From: Rhodococcus qingshengii | Lineage (GTDB): Bacteria; Actinomycetota; Actinomycetes; Mycobacteriales; Mycobacteriaceae | Length of the DNA stretch: 64,000 bases | Direction of reading: 5' to 3' | NCBI RefSeq assembly: GCF_021025955.1 | Contig: NZ_JAJNCL010000005.1 | Span: 310,001 to 374,000 of the forward strand | Shown here: in pieces, positions 9,500 to 17,841 of the stretch | Layout: the number at the start of each line of letters is the position of its first letter | Numbering within the stretch: position 1 is the stretch's first letter | Program-made: the position numbers and the translations under genes | Notes under the pieces: generated by a model | Seen by the model: only the letters and a program-made list of their open reading frames with translations | Databases searched by the model: none | What the model was told of the DNA's origin: nothing

Positions 9500-11376
9500 C
9501 GGATCTCCTCTGCAACTGCCATCAGCTCGTCCAATTCGATGTCGGCGGCGCTCTCTTCGATGTCGAGACTTTCCACCTGCCAGGCTTCGTCGACGGTGGC
9601 GAGCGGCTTGTCGCGATCGGTGGTCATGGTGGGGACCGCGGCGATCAGCGCGCGGGTGTAGGGGTGTCGTGCGCGTCCGGCGACCAGGTCGTCGACTGCG
9701 ATGTCTTCGACGATTTCGCCGGCAAACATGACCAGGACACGGGTGCACATGCCGGTGATGACGGCCATATCGTGCGAGATGAGAAGGATTGCGGCGCCGG
9801 TTTCTTCGCGAACCTCGTGGAGCAGCCCGAGGACCTCACGCTGAACGGTCACGTCGAGCGCAGTGGTGGGTTCGTCCGCGATGATCAGCGCGGGCTTGCC
9901 CATCAGACCCATGGCGATCATCGCGCGCTGACGCATACCGCCCGAGAACTCGTGGGGGTACTGCTTCGCGCGGCGGGGAGCGTCGGGGATCTTGACGGCG
10001 TTCAGTCGCTCGACTGCCGCCTTCTTCGCTTCGGCTTTGCTCATACCTTCATGGAGCCAACCGATCTCGGCGACCTGGTATCCGACCTTGAGAGACGGAT
10101 TCATGGACGACATCGGATCCTGGAACACCATCGCCATGCGTGTGCCGAGTTGACGGGCAACTTTGCGTGAGGCCGCGTTGTCCGGCCGATTGCCGTCCTT
10201 CATCAACACGGTGCCGTCGAATTCGATGAGGCCGGCGTCGACCACGGTGGGGTAGTCGGTGAGCTGCGCGATTGCCATGCAGCTCAGCGACTTTCCGGAA
10301 CCCGATTCGCCGACGATGCCGACGGTTTCGCCGCGGTGAACGGTGAAGCTGATATTGTCGACCGGCCGGCGCCAGTCGCCGCCAGCAGGAACTGCGACAG
10401 ACATGTTTCGAACGGTCAGTACCGCGTCTTCGTCGCTGGGCGTCGAGTCCGTCTGAGCTGTACGTGCATTGATCGGCTTCCACTTCGGCAGACGACTGCT
10501 GATCGGGCTGCGAACTCCCGCGCCGCGAGCAATAGCCTCGCCGAGCAACGTGAAGGTCAAGCCGGCAAGCACGACGGCGACGCCGGGCGCAAGTGCGGTT
10601 GCCGGGTTGACGAAGATCTTCGACAGACCTTCGTTGAGCATCCGGCCCCAGTCGAACGCGGGTGGCTGAATGCCCAAGCCGAGGAACGAGAGTCCGGCAA
10701 AGACCACAAGACCGCTGCCCACGGCGATGCTGGCGTTGACGATGAGTGGTTCACGGATGTTGGGGAGAATGTGGCGGAACAACAACCCGGGCTTGGTGAC
10801 CCCGAGGATGCGTGCTGCGTCGATGAAGTCGCGTCCGTTGACCGACGAAGCCAGCGCGTACGTCAACCTCGCGAACGGCGAGGCCAGGGCGAGACCGATG
10901 GCGATCACCGCGCTGCCAGCGCCCTGTCCAAGAACGACCAACAGGAAGATGGCCAGAAGGAGACCGGGGAACGCGATGGCGAAGTTGAGGAATGCCACGA
11001 CCATTCGTCCGACCCACCGGGGAGCGAGCGTCGGGAGCGTACCGAGGATCAGGCCAAGTGTCACACCGAGTGCTACGGCTCCGAGCGCCATGACTACCGA
11101 CAGCCTCGCGGCGGTCATCGTGCGCGCGAAGACGTCACGCCCGCCCGCGTCGGTACCGAAGATGTGCTCGGAACTCGGTCCTTGAGACAGTGCCTTCGGG
11201 TTGGCCGCGACGGCGGCGTCACCCCAGATCATCGGTCCGAAGATGACGAGGGCGATCAGAGCGGTCAGGAAGGTGAGGGCCAGGATTCCCAGTGGGGTGC
11301 GGAACGTTCCGACAATCCAGTGTCGTCGCGGAGGCGTCTTGGGGGCCGCAGTGGGGGCCGTAGGTGAGGTGCTCAA
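9496..11376 (-). CDS. Oligopeptide ABC transporter, fused permease and ATPase (DppC-DppD)
   Basis: 626 aa starting with TTG at 11376, two nucleotides after the dppB stop and preceded by GGGAGAA. Residues about 1-290 are a DppC-type inner-membrane permease with several hydrophobic helices and an EAA-like loop (FIDAARILGVTKPGLLFRHILPN). Residues about 315-626 are a DppD-type ATPase with Walker A GESGSGKS, signature FSGGMRQR and Walker B ADEPTTALD. DppC and DppD are usually separate chains; the fusion fixes their stoichiometry. With DppB and DppF it would form a complete importer. Confidence 0.9.
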   Translation of the reverse strand: MSTSPTAPTAAPKTPPRRHWIVGTFRTPLGILALTFLTALIALVIFGPMIWGDAAVAANPKALSQGPSSEHIFGTDAGGRDVFARTMTAARLSVVMALGAVALGVTLGLILGTLPTLAPRWVGRMVVAFLNFAIAFPGLLLAIFLLVVLGQGAGSAVIAIGLALASPFARLTYALASSVNGRDFIDAARILGVTKPGLLFRHILPNIREPLIVNASIAVGSGLVVFAGLSFLGLGIQPPAFDWGRMLNEGLSKIFVNPATALAPGVAVVLAGLTFTLLGEAIARGAGVRSPISSRLPKWKPINARTAQTDSTPSDEDAVLTVRNMSVAVPAGGDWRRPVDNISFTVHRGETVGIVGESGSGKSLSCMAIAQLTDYPTVVDAGLIEFDGTVLMKDGNRPDNAASRKVARQLGTRMAMVFQDPMSSMNPSLKVGYQVAEIGWLHEGMSKAEAKKAAVERLNAVKIPDAPRRAKQYPHEFSGGMRQRAMIAMGLMGKPALIIADEPTTALDVTVQREVLGLLHEVREETGAAILLISHDMAVITGMCTRVLVMFAGEIVEDIAVDDLVAGRARHPYTRALIAAVPTMTTDRDKPLATVDEAWQVESLDIEESAADIELDELMAVAEEIR

Positions 11377-11377
11377 C

Positions 11378-12391
11378 TCAGTTCTCCCGAATTGTGGATC
11401 GTGGGTCGATGAGAGCGAGCACCACGTCGACGATGAAATTGATGAGAAGGACGATGGCGCCGTAGATCACGACCAGTGTCTGGGCGAGCGGGTAGTCCTT
11501 CTCGGTGATGGACTTGACCAGCGCCATGCCCATGCCGGGCCAGGCGAAGATGCTCTCGATGAGCACGGTGCCGGCGATCAGTGCGCCCAAGAGGAGTCCG
11601 GCAAGCGTCAGCGTCGATGTCAAGAGGTTGGGCATTGCATGACGGAAGTAGATTCGTGCCACAGTCATTCGCTTGGCGCGCGCCGTGCGGATGTAATCCA
11701 TGTCCAACACGCCGAGCGCCTCTGCACGGACGATGCGCGACATCGAGGCGATGGCACCGATCGACATGGCCGCGACCGGAAGGATGTAGCTTTCCGGTCC
11801 GCCGCGGCCGGCGACGGGAAGAACAGGGAACGTGACGGCAAAGAGGTAGACCAATGCCGTGCCGAACATGAACTCGGGGATCACGGCGATGGTTCCCGAC
11901 GTTGCGGTGTAACCGATCTCGACTCCGCGTCGTCTACCGTTGCGGGTCAGTGCAGCGAAGATGAGGCCGATCGGAATGCCCAGTACCAACACCGTGACGA
12001 CTGTGAGTACAGCCAGTTCGAGTGTTGCCGGTAGGCGGGACGCGATCACCTCGAAGACCGGAGTCCTCAAGGTGATCGAGTCACCGGGATTCCCGCTCAG
12101 CAACCCGCCGATGAATCGGAAGTACTGCTGCCACAAGGGAAGGTCGTAACCGAGCTGAGATCTCGTCGTCTCGACCAGTTCGACCGGTGCGTTCATTCCC
12201 AGTGCCAACCGAACCGGGTCGCCCGGAATCAGTTGGAGCATCAGGAACGCCGCAGTCACCAGCGCCCAGAGTGAAATCACGAAGGTGCCGAAACGACGCA
12301 GAAGATATGCAGGCCAGCTGTCGGACTCGAGCCACTTTGCTCGAGCCTGAGGCGCCGCTTCTGGTTTCGCGGCTTCAATAGTTTGACTCAT
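11378..12391 (-). CDS. dppB: Oligopeptide ABC transporter permease (DppB-like)
   Basis: 337 aa integral membrane protein. After a roughly 30-residue cytoplasmic N-terminus, a first helix is followed by the typical DppB sequence LIPGDPVRLALG. Further helices and the EAA-type loop (YIRTARAKRMTVARIYFRHAMPNLL) are visible, and the C-terminal DPRSTIRE tail is characteristic of DppB. It pairs with the permease half of the downstream fusion protein to form the membrane channel. Confidence 0.92.
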   Translation of the reverse strand: MSQTIEAAKPEAAPQARAKWLESDSWPAYLLRRFGTFVISLWALVTAAFLMLQLIPGDPVRLALGMNAPVELVETTRSQLGYDLPLWQQYFRFIGGLLSGNPGDSITLRTPVFEVIASRLPATLELAVLTVVTVLVLGIPIGLIFAALTRNGRRRGVEIGYTATSGTIAVIPEFMFGTALVYLFAVTFPVLPVAGRGGPESYILPVAAMSIGAIASMSRIVRAEALGVLDMDYIRTARAKRMTVARIYFRHAMPNLLTSTLTLAGLLLGALIAGTVLIESIFAWPGMGMALVKSITEKDYPLAQTLVVIYGAIVLLINFIVDVVLALIDPRSTIREN

Positions 12392-12451
12392 GGGCTGTCT
12401 TTCCGGAGGGCGGGATGCTGGGGCGGGAAGAGATTCAGTGCGGGATGCTGC

Positions 12452-14056
12452 CTACTGGTACAGACGCAACGCAGAACCGGTGTACGACTTACCGAATGCG
12501 AGCCCAGCTTTGTTGAAGTACACGTTCATGACCGAGTCGGCGAAAGGCACAGCGGAGAACGACTTGGTGATCTCCGACTCGGCGTCGGCCCAGGCATCAC
12601 AAGCCTCGCTACCGGTCAGGCCGGAGGCCTTCGTTGCGGCTGCTTCGTAGGCGGGGTTGCTGACCGACGCGAAGTTCTTGCCTGCTGCGGGAATCGGCCC
12701 GGCGAAGTACGCGGCGAAGGTGCTGGGGAGCGGAGTGTTGATCTGGACCCACGCGATGTCCCAGGCAGAGTTGTCCTTGCCGCTCAGAATGACGTCGATG
12801 ATCTTGTTCGAGTCACCACCGGTCACCTCGACGTTAGCGCCGAGTTCGGACCATGCCGACTGAGCGAGTTCGGCTGCCGCGTTGCGCGGATCGTCGGTGC
12901 CGTCGTAGACGAGGCGAAGGTTCAGCGGCTTGCCGTCCTTGCTTCGCTTGCCATCAGAGCCGGCAGTCCAGCCCGCCGCATCCAGGGTTGCCTTCGCGGC
13001 AGTCAGATCGAAGTCGGGAATGTTACCCGCGACAGAGTCGTAGACACAGGCGCGCGGTTCGACGCCGACGAGACTGGTGGCCCGGACACCGCGCCCCGCA
13101 GTGATGACCTGAGTAAGGTCATCGAGATTGACTGCTTGGATCAGTGCCTTACGCACTGCGGGATCACTGGTGGGATTGCTCGCGATCTGATTGAAGTACA
13201 TCTGACCGGCGGGATTCGGCCTCAGGACTGAGTCCAGGTTGGCGGCGTCGACGCGGTCCTTGTCCGGCCCTCCGATCGGGGCGGCATTGAGCTCACCCGA
13301 GAGAAGCTGGTTGGCGGCTGTGCTGACATTGGGTGCCATGGCGGCGACGACCGTCTTGGGGACACCGGGGGTGTCAGAGGTGGTTCCGTCCGGGCCCCAG
13401 TTGTAACCCTCACGACGCTCGAACGTGTAGTGGTCGTTGGGGACAACTTCGGTGAGTTCGAACATGCCGGTACCGAGCGACTTCTTGTTCGAAGCGGTCG
13501 GGTCCTCGAGCCCGGCGTCACACATGATCGCCAGACGGGCGCCGACGTTCAGCAGAAGGAACGGGCTCGGCGCCGCAGTGGTCACCGTGACAATGCGCGT
13601 TGCAGGATCGGCGGTTGCAGTCGCGCCGGTCGGCACGGTCTGGCCGCGCAACTGGGAACCGTTGTCCGGGTTGGCCACGAAATTGATGTTGTCGGCGACG
13701 GTCTGCGGGGTCAGTGTTGACCCGTCGGTACAGGTCACACCTTCGCGGATGGTGAAGGACGCAGAGGTCGGGGTCTCCTCCCACTTCTCTGCCAACCACG
13801 GTTTGATTTCACTGGTATCGGGGTCCTGGTAGATCAGGTAGTCGTAAGCCAACTTCGACATCTCGCCAGTTGCCGAGGACGCCGCCATGATCGGGTTGAG
13901 TGCGCCCGGATCGGCCTGCATCGCGAACCGGAATGTCCCGTCCGTGGCCGGTTCACCGCCACCGGAGCCCGAAGACGTGCCTCCCGAGCCACAGGCAGAC
14001 AACACGAGCGTGAGCCCTGCGGCTGCCGCGAGTGTTGGATAGGAGCGGTGTTTCAT
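12452..14056 (-). CDS. Oligopeptide-binding lipoprotein, paralog 1 (family 5 SBP)
   Basis: 534 aa from ATG 14056, with a GGAGG ribosome-binding sequence. The signal peptide ends in lipobox LVLSAC, so the mature protein is anchored outside the membrane. The family-5 solute-binding fold is recognisable from MQADPGALNPIMAASSATGEMSKLAYDYLI and the IREGVTCTDG block. It is the copy closest to dppB and the most diverged of the three. It should bind extracellular peptides and deliver them to DppB/DppCD. All three paralogs share the tail pattern of a final LRLYQ or LRLYE. Confidence 0.92.
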   Translation of the reverse strand: MKHRSYPTLAAAAGLTLVLSACGSGGTSSGSGGGEPATDGTFRFAMQADPGALNPIMAASSATGEMSKLAYDYLIYQDPDTSEIKPWLAEKWEETPTSASFTIREGVTCTDGSTLTPQTVADNINFVANPDNGSQLRGQTVPTGATATADPATRIVTVTTAAPSPFLLLNVGARLAIMCDAGLEDPTASNKKSLGTGMFELTEVVPNDHYTFERREGYNWGPDGTTSDTPGVPKTVVAAMAPNVSTAANQLLSGELNAAPIGGPDKDRVDAANLDSVLRPNPAGQMYFNQIASNPTSDPAVRKALIQAVNLDDLTQVITAGRGVRATSLVGVEPRACVYDSVAGNIPDFDLTAAKATLDAAGWTAGSDGKRSKDGKPLNLRLVYDGTDDPRNAAAELAQSAWSELGANVEVTGGDSNKIIDVILSGKDNSAWDIAWVQINTPLPSTFAAYFAGPIPAAGKNFASVSNPAYEAAATKASGLTGSEACDAWADAESEITKSFSAVPFADSVMNVYFNKAGLAFGKSYTGSALRLYQ

Positions 14057-14164
14057 GGTGCCTCCGGGATGGAGCTGGGGCCCGAGCGAAAAACGTGAGG
14101 GCGCGATTGAGTGTTGACTGCTAAATCTTGGCGCATGACGTGACGCGCATCTCTGTCGATCCTC

Positions 14165-14206
14165 ACGAAAATCGGGTCGATTTTCGTCCGCTCCCACGAA
14201 AATCGG
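14165..14206 (-). promoter_or_regulatory. Inverted and direct ACGAAAATCG repeats upstream of SBP paralog 1
   Basis: ACGAAAATCG at 14165-14174 and its exact reverse complement at 14178-14187 flank a 3-nt spacer. A third, direct copy lies at 14196-14206. The block is 110-150 bp upstream of the start at 14056. Related ACGAA elements lie about 120 bp upstream of the other two SBP genes, so a regulator site is likely; the PucR encoded nearby is the obvious candidate. Confidence 0.45.
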
Positions 14207-14222
14207 CGCGATCAGTGAATAC

Positions 14223-14275
14223 CTGTCCGTATGCGGACAGCGACCGGCGAAACAGAACGATTTCCCCGGTCGCTG
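14223..14275 (-). other. Overlapping hairpins between SBP paralogs 2 and 1
   Basis: Just downstream of the SBP2 stop two mutually exclusive stems can form. One is CTGTCCG/CGGACAG (14223-14229 with 14234-14240). The other is CAGCGACCGG/CCGGTCGCTG (14238-14247 with 14266-14275). Neither has a clear U tract. They may protect or partially terminate the transcript and so set the ratio of binding protein to transporter. Confidence 0.4.
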
Positions 14276-14283
14276 CAGCACGG

Positions 14284-15882
14284 TTACTCGTACAACCGAA
14301 GGGCGGAGCCGACATAGTTGCGTCCGAAGGCGAGCCCCGAATTGGAGAAGTACAGCGTGGTGATCTGGTCGGCGAACGGAATCGCCGAATTGGCCTTGAC
14401 GATCTCCGACTCGGCCTCCGCCCACGCGGAGCACGCAGCATCGCCGGTCACTGCCGACGCCTTGGCTACCGCTGCGTCGTAGTTCGGGTTGGAGATGGAC
14501 GCGAAGTTCAGTCCGTCGGCCGGAACGGGGCCGGAGAAGAAGGGCACGAGCATGCTCGGCACTGCAACGTTGATTGTTTCCCACGCCACGTCCCACGCGG
14601 AGTTGTCCTTGCCACTCAGCGCGACATCGAGAATCTTGTTGGCGTCGCCGCTGATCAGTTCGACGGTTGCGCCCAGGTTCGACCATGCGGAGAGCGCGAG
14701 ATCCGCCGAGGCGTCGGACGAGTCACCGAGTGCCTCGTAGAGCAGTCGGATCCGCAACGGCGCGCCGTCCTTGCTGCGCTTACCATCCGCGCCGACCTTC
14801 CAGCCCGCAGACTCGAGAGTTGCTGCCGCTGCGTTGGAATCGAAGTCGGGTACGTTGCCCGTGACCGAATCGTAGACACATGCGCGTGGTTCGACGGACA
14901 CCATCGTGCTCGAACGTGTGCCACGTCCTGAGGTGTAGATCTCGGCGAGATCGTCGAGATTCAGCGACTGGACGAGAGCCTTCCGAACCGCCGGATCGCT
15001 TGTCGGATTGCCCGGCATGTGGTTGAAGAACATGTCGCCGGACGGAAAGGGTTGCCTGATCGTATCCAGCGGAGCAGAGTTCAATCGGTCCTGATCCGCG
15101 CCGGACACCTGTGCCGCGTTCAGATCGCCGGCAAGAAGTTGGTTTGCGGCGGTGCTCATGTTCGGGACGATCGACGCGACGACGGCTTCCGGTAGACCGG
15201 CCGTGGTCGAGGTCGTGTCGTCCGGTCCCCAGTTGTAGCCCTCGCGCCGGGCGAAGGTGTAGTGATCGTTGGCGACGGACTCGGTCATCTGGAACATGCC
15301 GGACCCGATGGTGGTTTTGTTCGCCGCTGCCGCATCCGTCAATCCCGCCTCACACATGATCGGCAGGCGGGCCAGGTTGAGGAGCAGAAACGGGGACGGT
15401 TCCGGGGTAGTGACTGTCACCGTCCGGGCCGCGAGATCATCAGTGGCAGTTGCTGTTGCAGGCACGTAGACCCCGCGGAGAGCGGACCCGTTGGTCTCGT
15501 CTGTGACGAAGTTGATGCTGTCTGCGACGGTGCGTGCCGTCAGCGCGGATCCGTCAGAGCACGTGACACCGTCACGAATTGTGAAGTCGGCTGAAGTGGT
15601 TGTCTCTGACCACTTTTCGGCCAGCCAAGGCCCTGCGTCCCCGGTTTCGGGATCGACGTGAATCAGGTAGTCGTAGCTGAGACGCGCAAGACTGTGGGCG
15701 TAGGTGGACGTGGTCATCAATGGATTCAGCGCTCCTGGATCACCGAACAGTGCCAGCCGGAATGTTCCGTCCGTGACGGGTTGGCCGCTGTTACCTCCGG
15801 GCGACCCGCCTGAAGAACAAGCGGACAAGAGAAGGGTCGCGCAGCCGGCGACTGCCAGCACGACGCAAGTACGTTTTTTCAT
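14284..15882 (-). CDS. Oligopeptide-binding lipoprotein, paralog 2 (family 5 SBP)
   Basis: 532 aa from ATG 15882, with a GGAGGCTCC-type ribosome-binding region. The lipobox is LLLSAC. The same family-5 fold is seen in LFGDPGALNPLMTTSTYAHSLARLSYDYLI and IRDGVTCSDG. It is closer to paralog 3 than to paralog 1, and shares with paralog 3 an exactly identical 63-bp stretch (14764-14826). Expected role is peptide capture at the outer membrane face. Three binding proteins with one transporter suggest a widened substrate range. Confidence 0.92.
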   Translation of the reverse strand: MKKRTCVVLAVAGCATLLLSACSSGGSPGGNSGQPVTDGTFRLALFGDPGALNPLMTTSTYAHSLARLSYDYLIHVDPETGDAGPWLAEKWSETTTSADFTIRDGVTCSDGSALTARTVADSINFVTDETNGSALRGVYVPATATATDDLAARTVTVTTPEPSPFLLLNLARLPIMCEAGLTDAAAANKTTIGSGMFQMTESVANDHYTFARREGYNWGPDDTTSTTAGLPEAVVASIVPNMSTAANQLLAGDLNAAQVSGADQDRLNSAPLDTIRQPFPSGDMFFNHMPGNPTSDPAVRKALVQSLNLDDLAEIYTSGRGTRSSTMVSVEPRACVYDSVTGNVPDFDSNAAAATLESAGWKVGADGKRSKDGAPLRIRLLYEALGDSSDASADLALSAWSNLGATVELISGDANKILDVALSGKDNSAWDVAWETINVAVPSMLVPFFSGPVPADGLNFASISNPNYDAAVAKASAVTGDAACSAWAEAESEIVKANSAIPFADQITTLYFSNSGLAFGRNYVGSALRLYE

Positions 15883-15998
15883 GGAGCCTCCGGTGGCAGA
15901 ATCCTTGGCCCAAGTCGAAAACAGATGCGGCGGGCAAGGAACGAATGACGATTGGACGACACTAACGCGACGACCCCTCAGTCGTATCGTGGCGATTC

Positions 15999-16010
15999 AC
16001 GAAAGTTCGG
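15999..16010 (-). promoter_or_regulatory. ACGAA element upstream of SBP paralog 2
   Basis: ACGAAAGTTCGG centred about 122 bp upstream of the ATG at 15882. It has the same position and a similar sequence to the elements upstream of paralogs 1 and 3. It could be a regulator site or a relic of the duplicated promoter. Confidence 0.35.
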
Positions 16011-16037
16011 AGACTCTTCGTAGTGGATTACGGTCGC

Positions 16038-16086
16038 CCTGCCCGGTCGACTCTGAGCGTCAATGCACAGTTGTCGACCGGGCAGG
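16038..16086 (-). terminator. Intra-operon hairpin after SBP paralog 3
   Basis: A perfect 14-bp inverted repeat (CCTGCCCGGTCGAC / GTCGACCGGGCAGG) with a 21-nt loop starts 12 bp after the SBP3 stop. There is no U tract on the minus strand. It could act as a partial terminator or 3' stabiliser, allowing more SBP3 than downstream products. Confidence 0.5.
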
Positions 16087-16097
16087 CCGTCGAACCA

Positions 16098-17696
16098 CTA
16101 CTGGTACAGGCGCAGGGCCGAACCGATGAAATTGCGGCCGAATGCAAGACCTGCATTGTTGAAGTAGAGAGTCGTGATCTTGTCGGCAAAAGGTACCGCC
16201 GAGTTTGCTTTGATGATCTCGGACTCAGCGTCTGCCCAAGCGGCACAAGCGTCCTCGCCGGTCAGTCCGGAGGCTTTGACGACGGCTGCGTCGTAGGACG
16301 GGTTGGAGATCGACGCAAAATTCATTCCCGCAGCGGGCACCGGACCGGAGAGGAAGGGGACCAACATGCTGGGCAGCGCGACGTTGATCGGCTCCCACGC
16401 GACATCCCACGCCGTGTTGTCCTTGCCGCTGAGTGCTACATCGAGAATCTTGTTCGAGTCTCCACTGGTGAGTTCAACGGTGGCGCCCAGGTCGTTCCAC
16501 GCGTTGACCGCGACGTCGGCGGCAGCATCGGTCGCGTCACCGAACGTCTCGTAGACCATCCGAATTCGGAGGGGTGTGCCGTCCTTGCTGCGCTTACCAT
16601 CCGCGCCGACCTTCCAGCCCGCAGACTCGAGAGTTGCTGCGGCCGCACTGGTATCGAAGCCCGGTAGGTTTCCGGCGACAGAGTCGTAGATGCAGGCCCG
16701 CGGTTCGATGGACACCATCGTGGTCGATCGGGTTCCGCGACCGGCCGTGAAGATCTCGGCGAGGTCGTCGAGATTGAGAGCCTGGACCAGAGCCTTGCGT
16801 ACGGCAGGATCGCTCGTCGGATTGCCAGGACTGTGGTTGAAGAACATCTCGCCCGCCGGAGCAGGCTGTTTGACGGTATCCAAGTTCGCGGCGTTCATGC
16901 GGTCCTGATCGGGGCCGGAAACCGCTGCGGCATTCAGATCACCGGACAACACCTGGTTCGCCGCTGTGCTGTTGTTCGTGATGATGGATGCGACGACATT
17001 CTTGGGTACTCCGGCTGTATCGGAGGTAGTGCCGTCCGGCCCCCAGTTGTACCCGTCGCGCCGGACGTACGAGTAATGATCGTTCGCCACGGCTTCGGTC
17101 ATCTGGAACATGCCCGACCCGAAGGTCGTCTTGTTTGCCGCCGTCGGATCCTTCAATCCGGCCTCGCACATGATAGGTATTCGCGCCAGGTTGAGAAGCA
17201 AGAACGGCGAGGGCTCCGGAGTCGTGACGATGACGGTCCGCGTTGCCGAGTCGGCGGTGGCGCTCGCAGTTGCCGGTGCGTACACCCCGCGGAGAGCGGA
17301 TTTGTTTGCGGCGTTGGTGATGAAGTTGACGTTGTCTGCGACAGTCTGAGCAGTCAGGGCGGAACCGTCGGTACAGGTGACGCCGTCGCGGATGGTGAAG
17401 GATGCGGAAGTGGTTGTCTCTTCCCATTTTTCGGCGAGCCACGGTTTGGTGACACCGGTATCGGGATCTGGATGGAGCAGATAGTCGTAGCTCAAACGTG
17501 CCAGTTGGTGTGCCGGCGAGGCGGCGGTCATCAGCGGATTCAGTGCACCCGGGTCTGCTACGAGAGCCAATTTGAAGGTGCCGTCGGTGAGGGGCTCCCC
17601 ACCGCCCGAACCCGACGAGTCGCCCGACGAGCACGCGGTCAGGGCAAGAACGGTGCCGGTTGCTGCAGCCAGTAGTGCGTAGGACCGTTGTTTCAT
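16098..17696 (-). CDS. Oligopeptide-binding lipoprotein, paralog 3 (family 5 SBP)
   Basis: 532 aa from ATG 17696; the upstream in-frame extension lacks a signal peptide and is rejected. The lipobox is LALTAC. Family-5 SBP sequence LVADPGALNPLMTAASPAHQLARLSYDYLL and IRDGVTCTDG follow. It is the first gene of the peptide operon, and the PucR gene ends 145 bp upstream. It would be the most highly expressed binding protein if the hairpin behind it attenuates transcription. Confidence 0.92.
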   Translation of the reverse strand: MKQRSYALLAAATGTVLALTACSSGDSSGSGGGEPLTDGTFKLALVADPGALNPLMTAASPAHQLARLSYDYLLHPDPDTGVTKPWLAEKWEETTTSASFTIRDGVTCTDGSALTAQTVADNVNFITNAANKSALRGVYAPATASATADSATRTVIVTTPEPSPFLLLNLARIPIMCEAGLKDPTAANKTTFGSGMFQMTEAVANDHYSYVRRDGYNWGPDGTTSDTAGVPKNVVASIITNNSTAANQVLSGDLNAAAVSGPDQDRMNAANLDTVKQPAPAGEMFFNHSPGNPTSDPAVRKALVQALNLDDLAEIFTAGRGTRSTTMVSIEPRACIYDSVAGNLPGFDTSAAAATLESAGWKVGADGKRSKDGTPLRIRMVYETFGDATDAAADVAVNAWNDLGATVELTSGDSNKILDVALSGKDNTAWDVAWEPINVALPSMLVPFLSGPVPAAGMNFASISNPSYDAAVVKASGLTGEDACAAWADAESEIIKANSAVPFADKITTLYFNNAGLAFGRNFIGSALRLYQ

Positions 17697-17812
17697 GGTG
17701 CCTCCGGGAGATGTAGTCCCGACCCGAGCGACGCGCGGCCTATCGAGTGGGGAGCAAAAGACGATTGCATGAATCTTCACCCAACGAAAGAAGGAGAGCA
17801 TCGTCCGAATTT

Positions 17813-17824
17813 ACGAAGGTTCCG
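17813..17824 (-). promoter_or_regulatory. ACGAA element upstream of SBP paralog 3
   Basis: ACGAAGGTTCCG centred about 122 bp upstream of the ATG at 17696, in the gap between pucR and the operon. It has the same spacing as the paralog 2 element. Candidate activator site; support is comparative within this window only. Confidence 0.35.
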
Positions 17825-17841
17825 TGATATTTGGTAGATCG

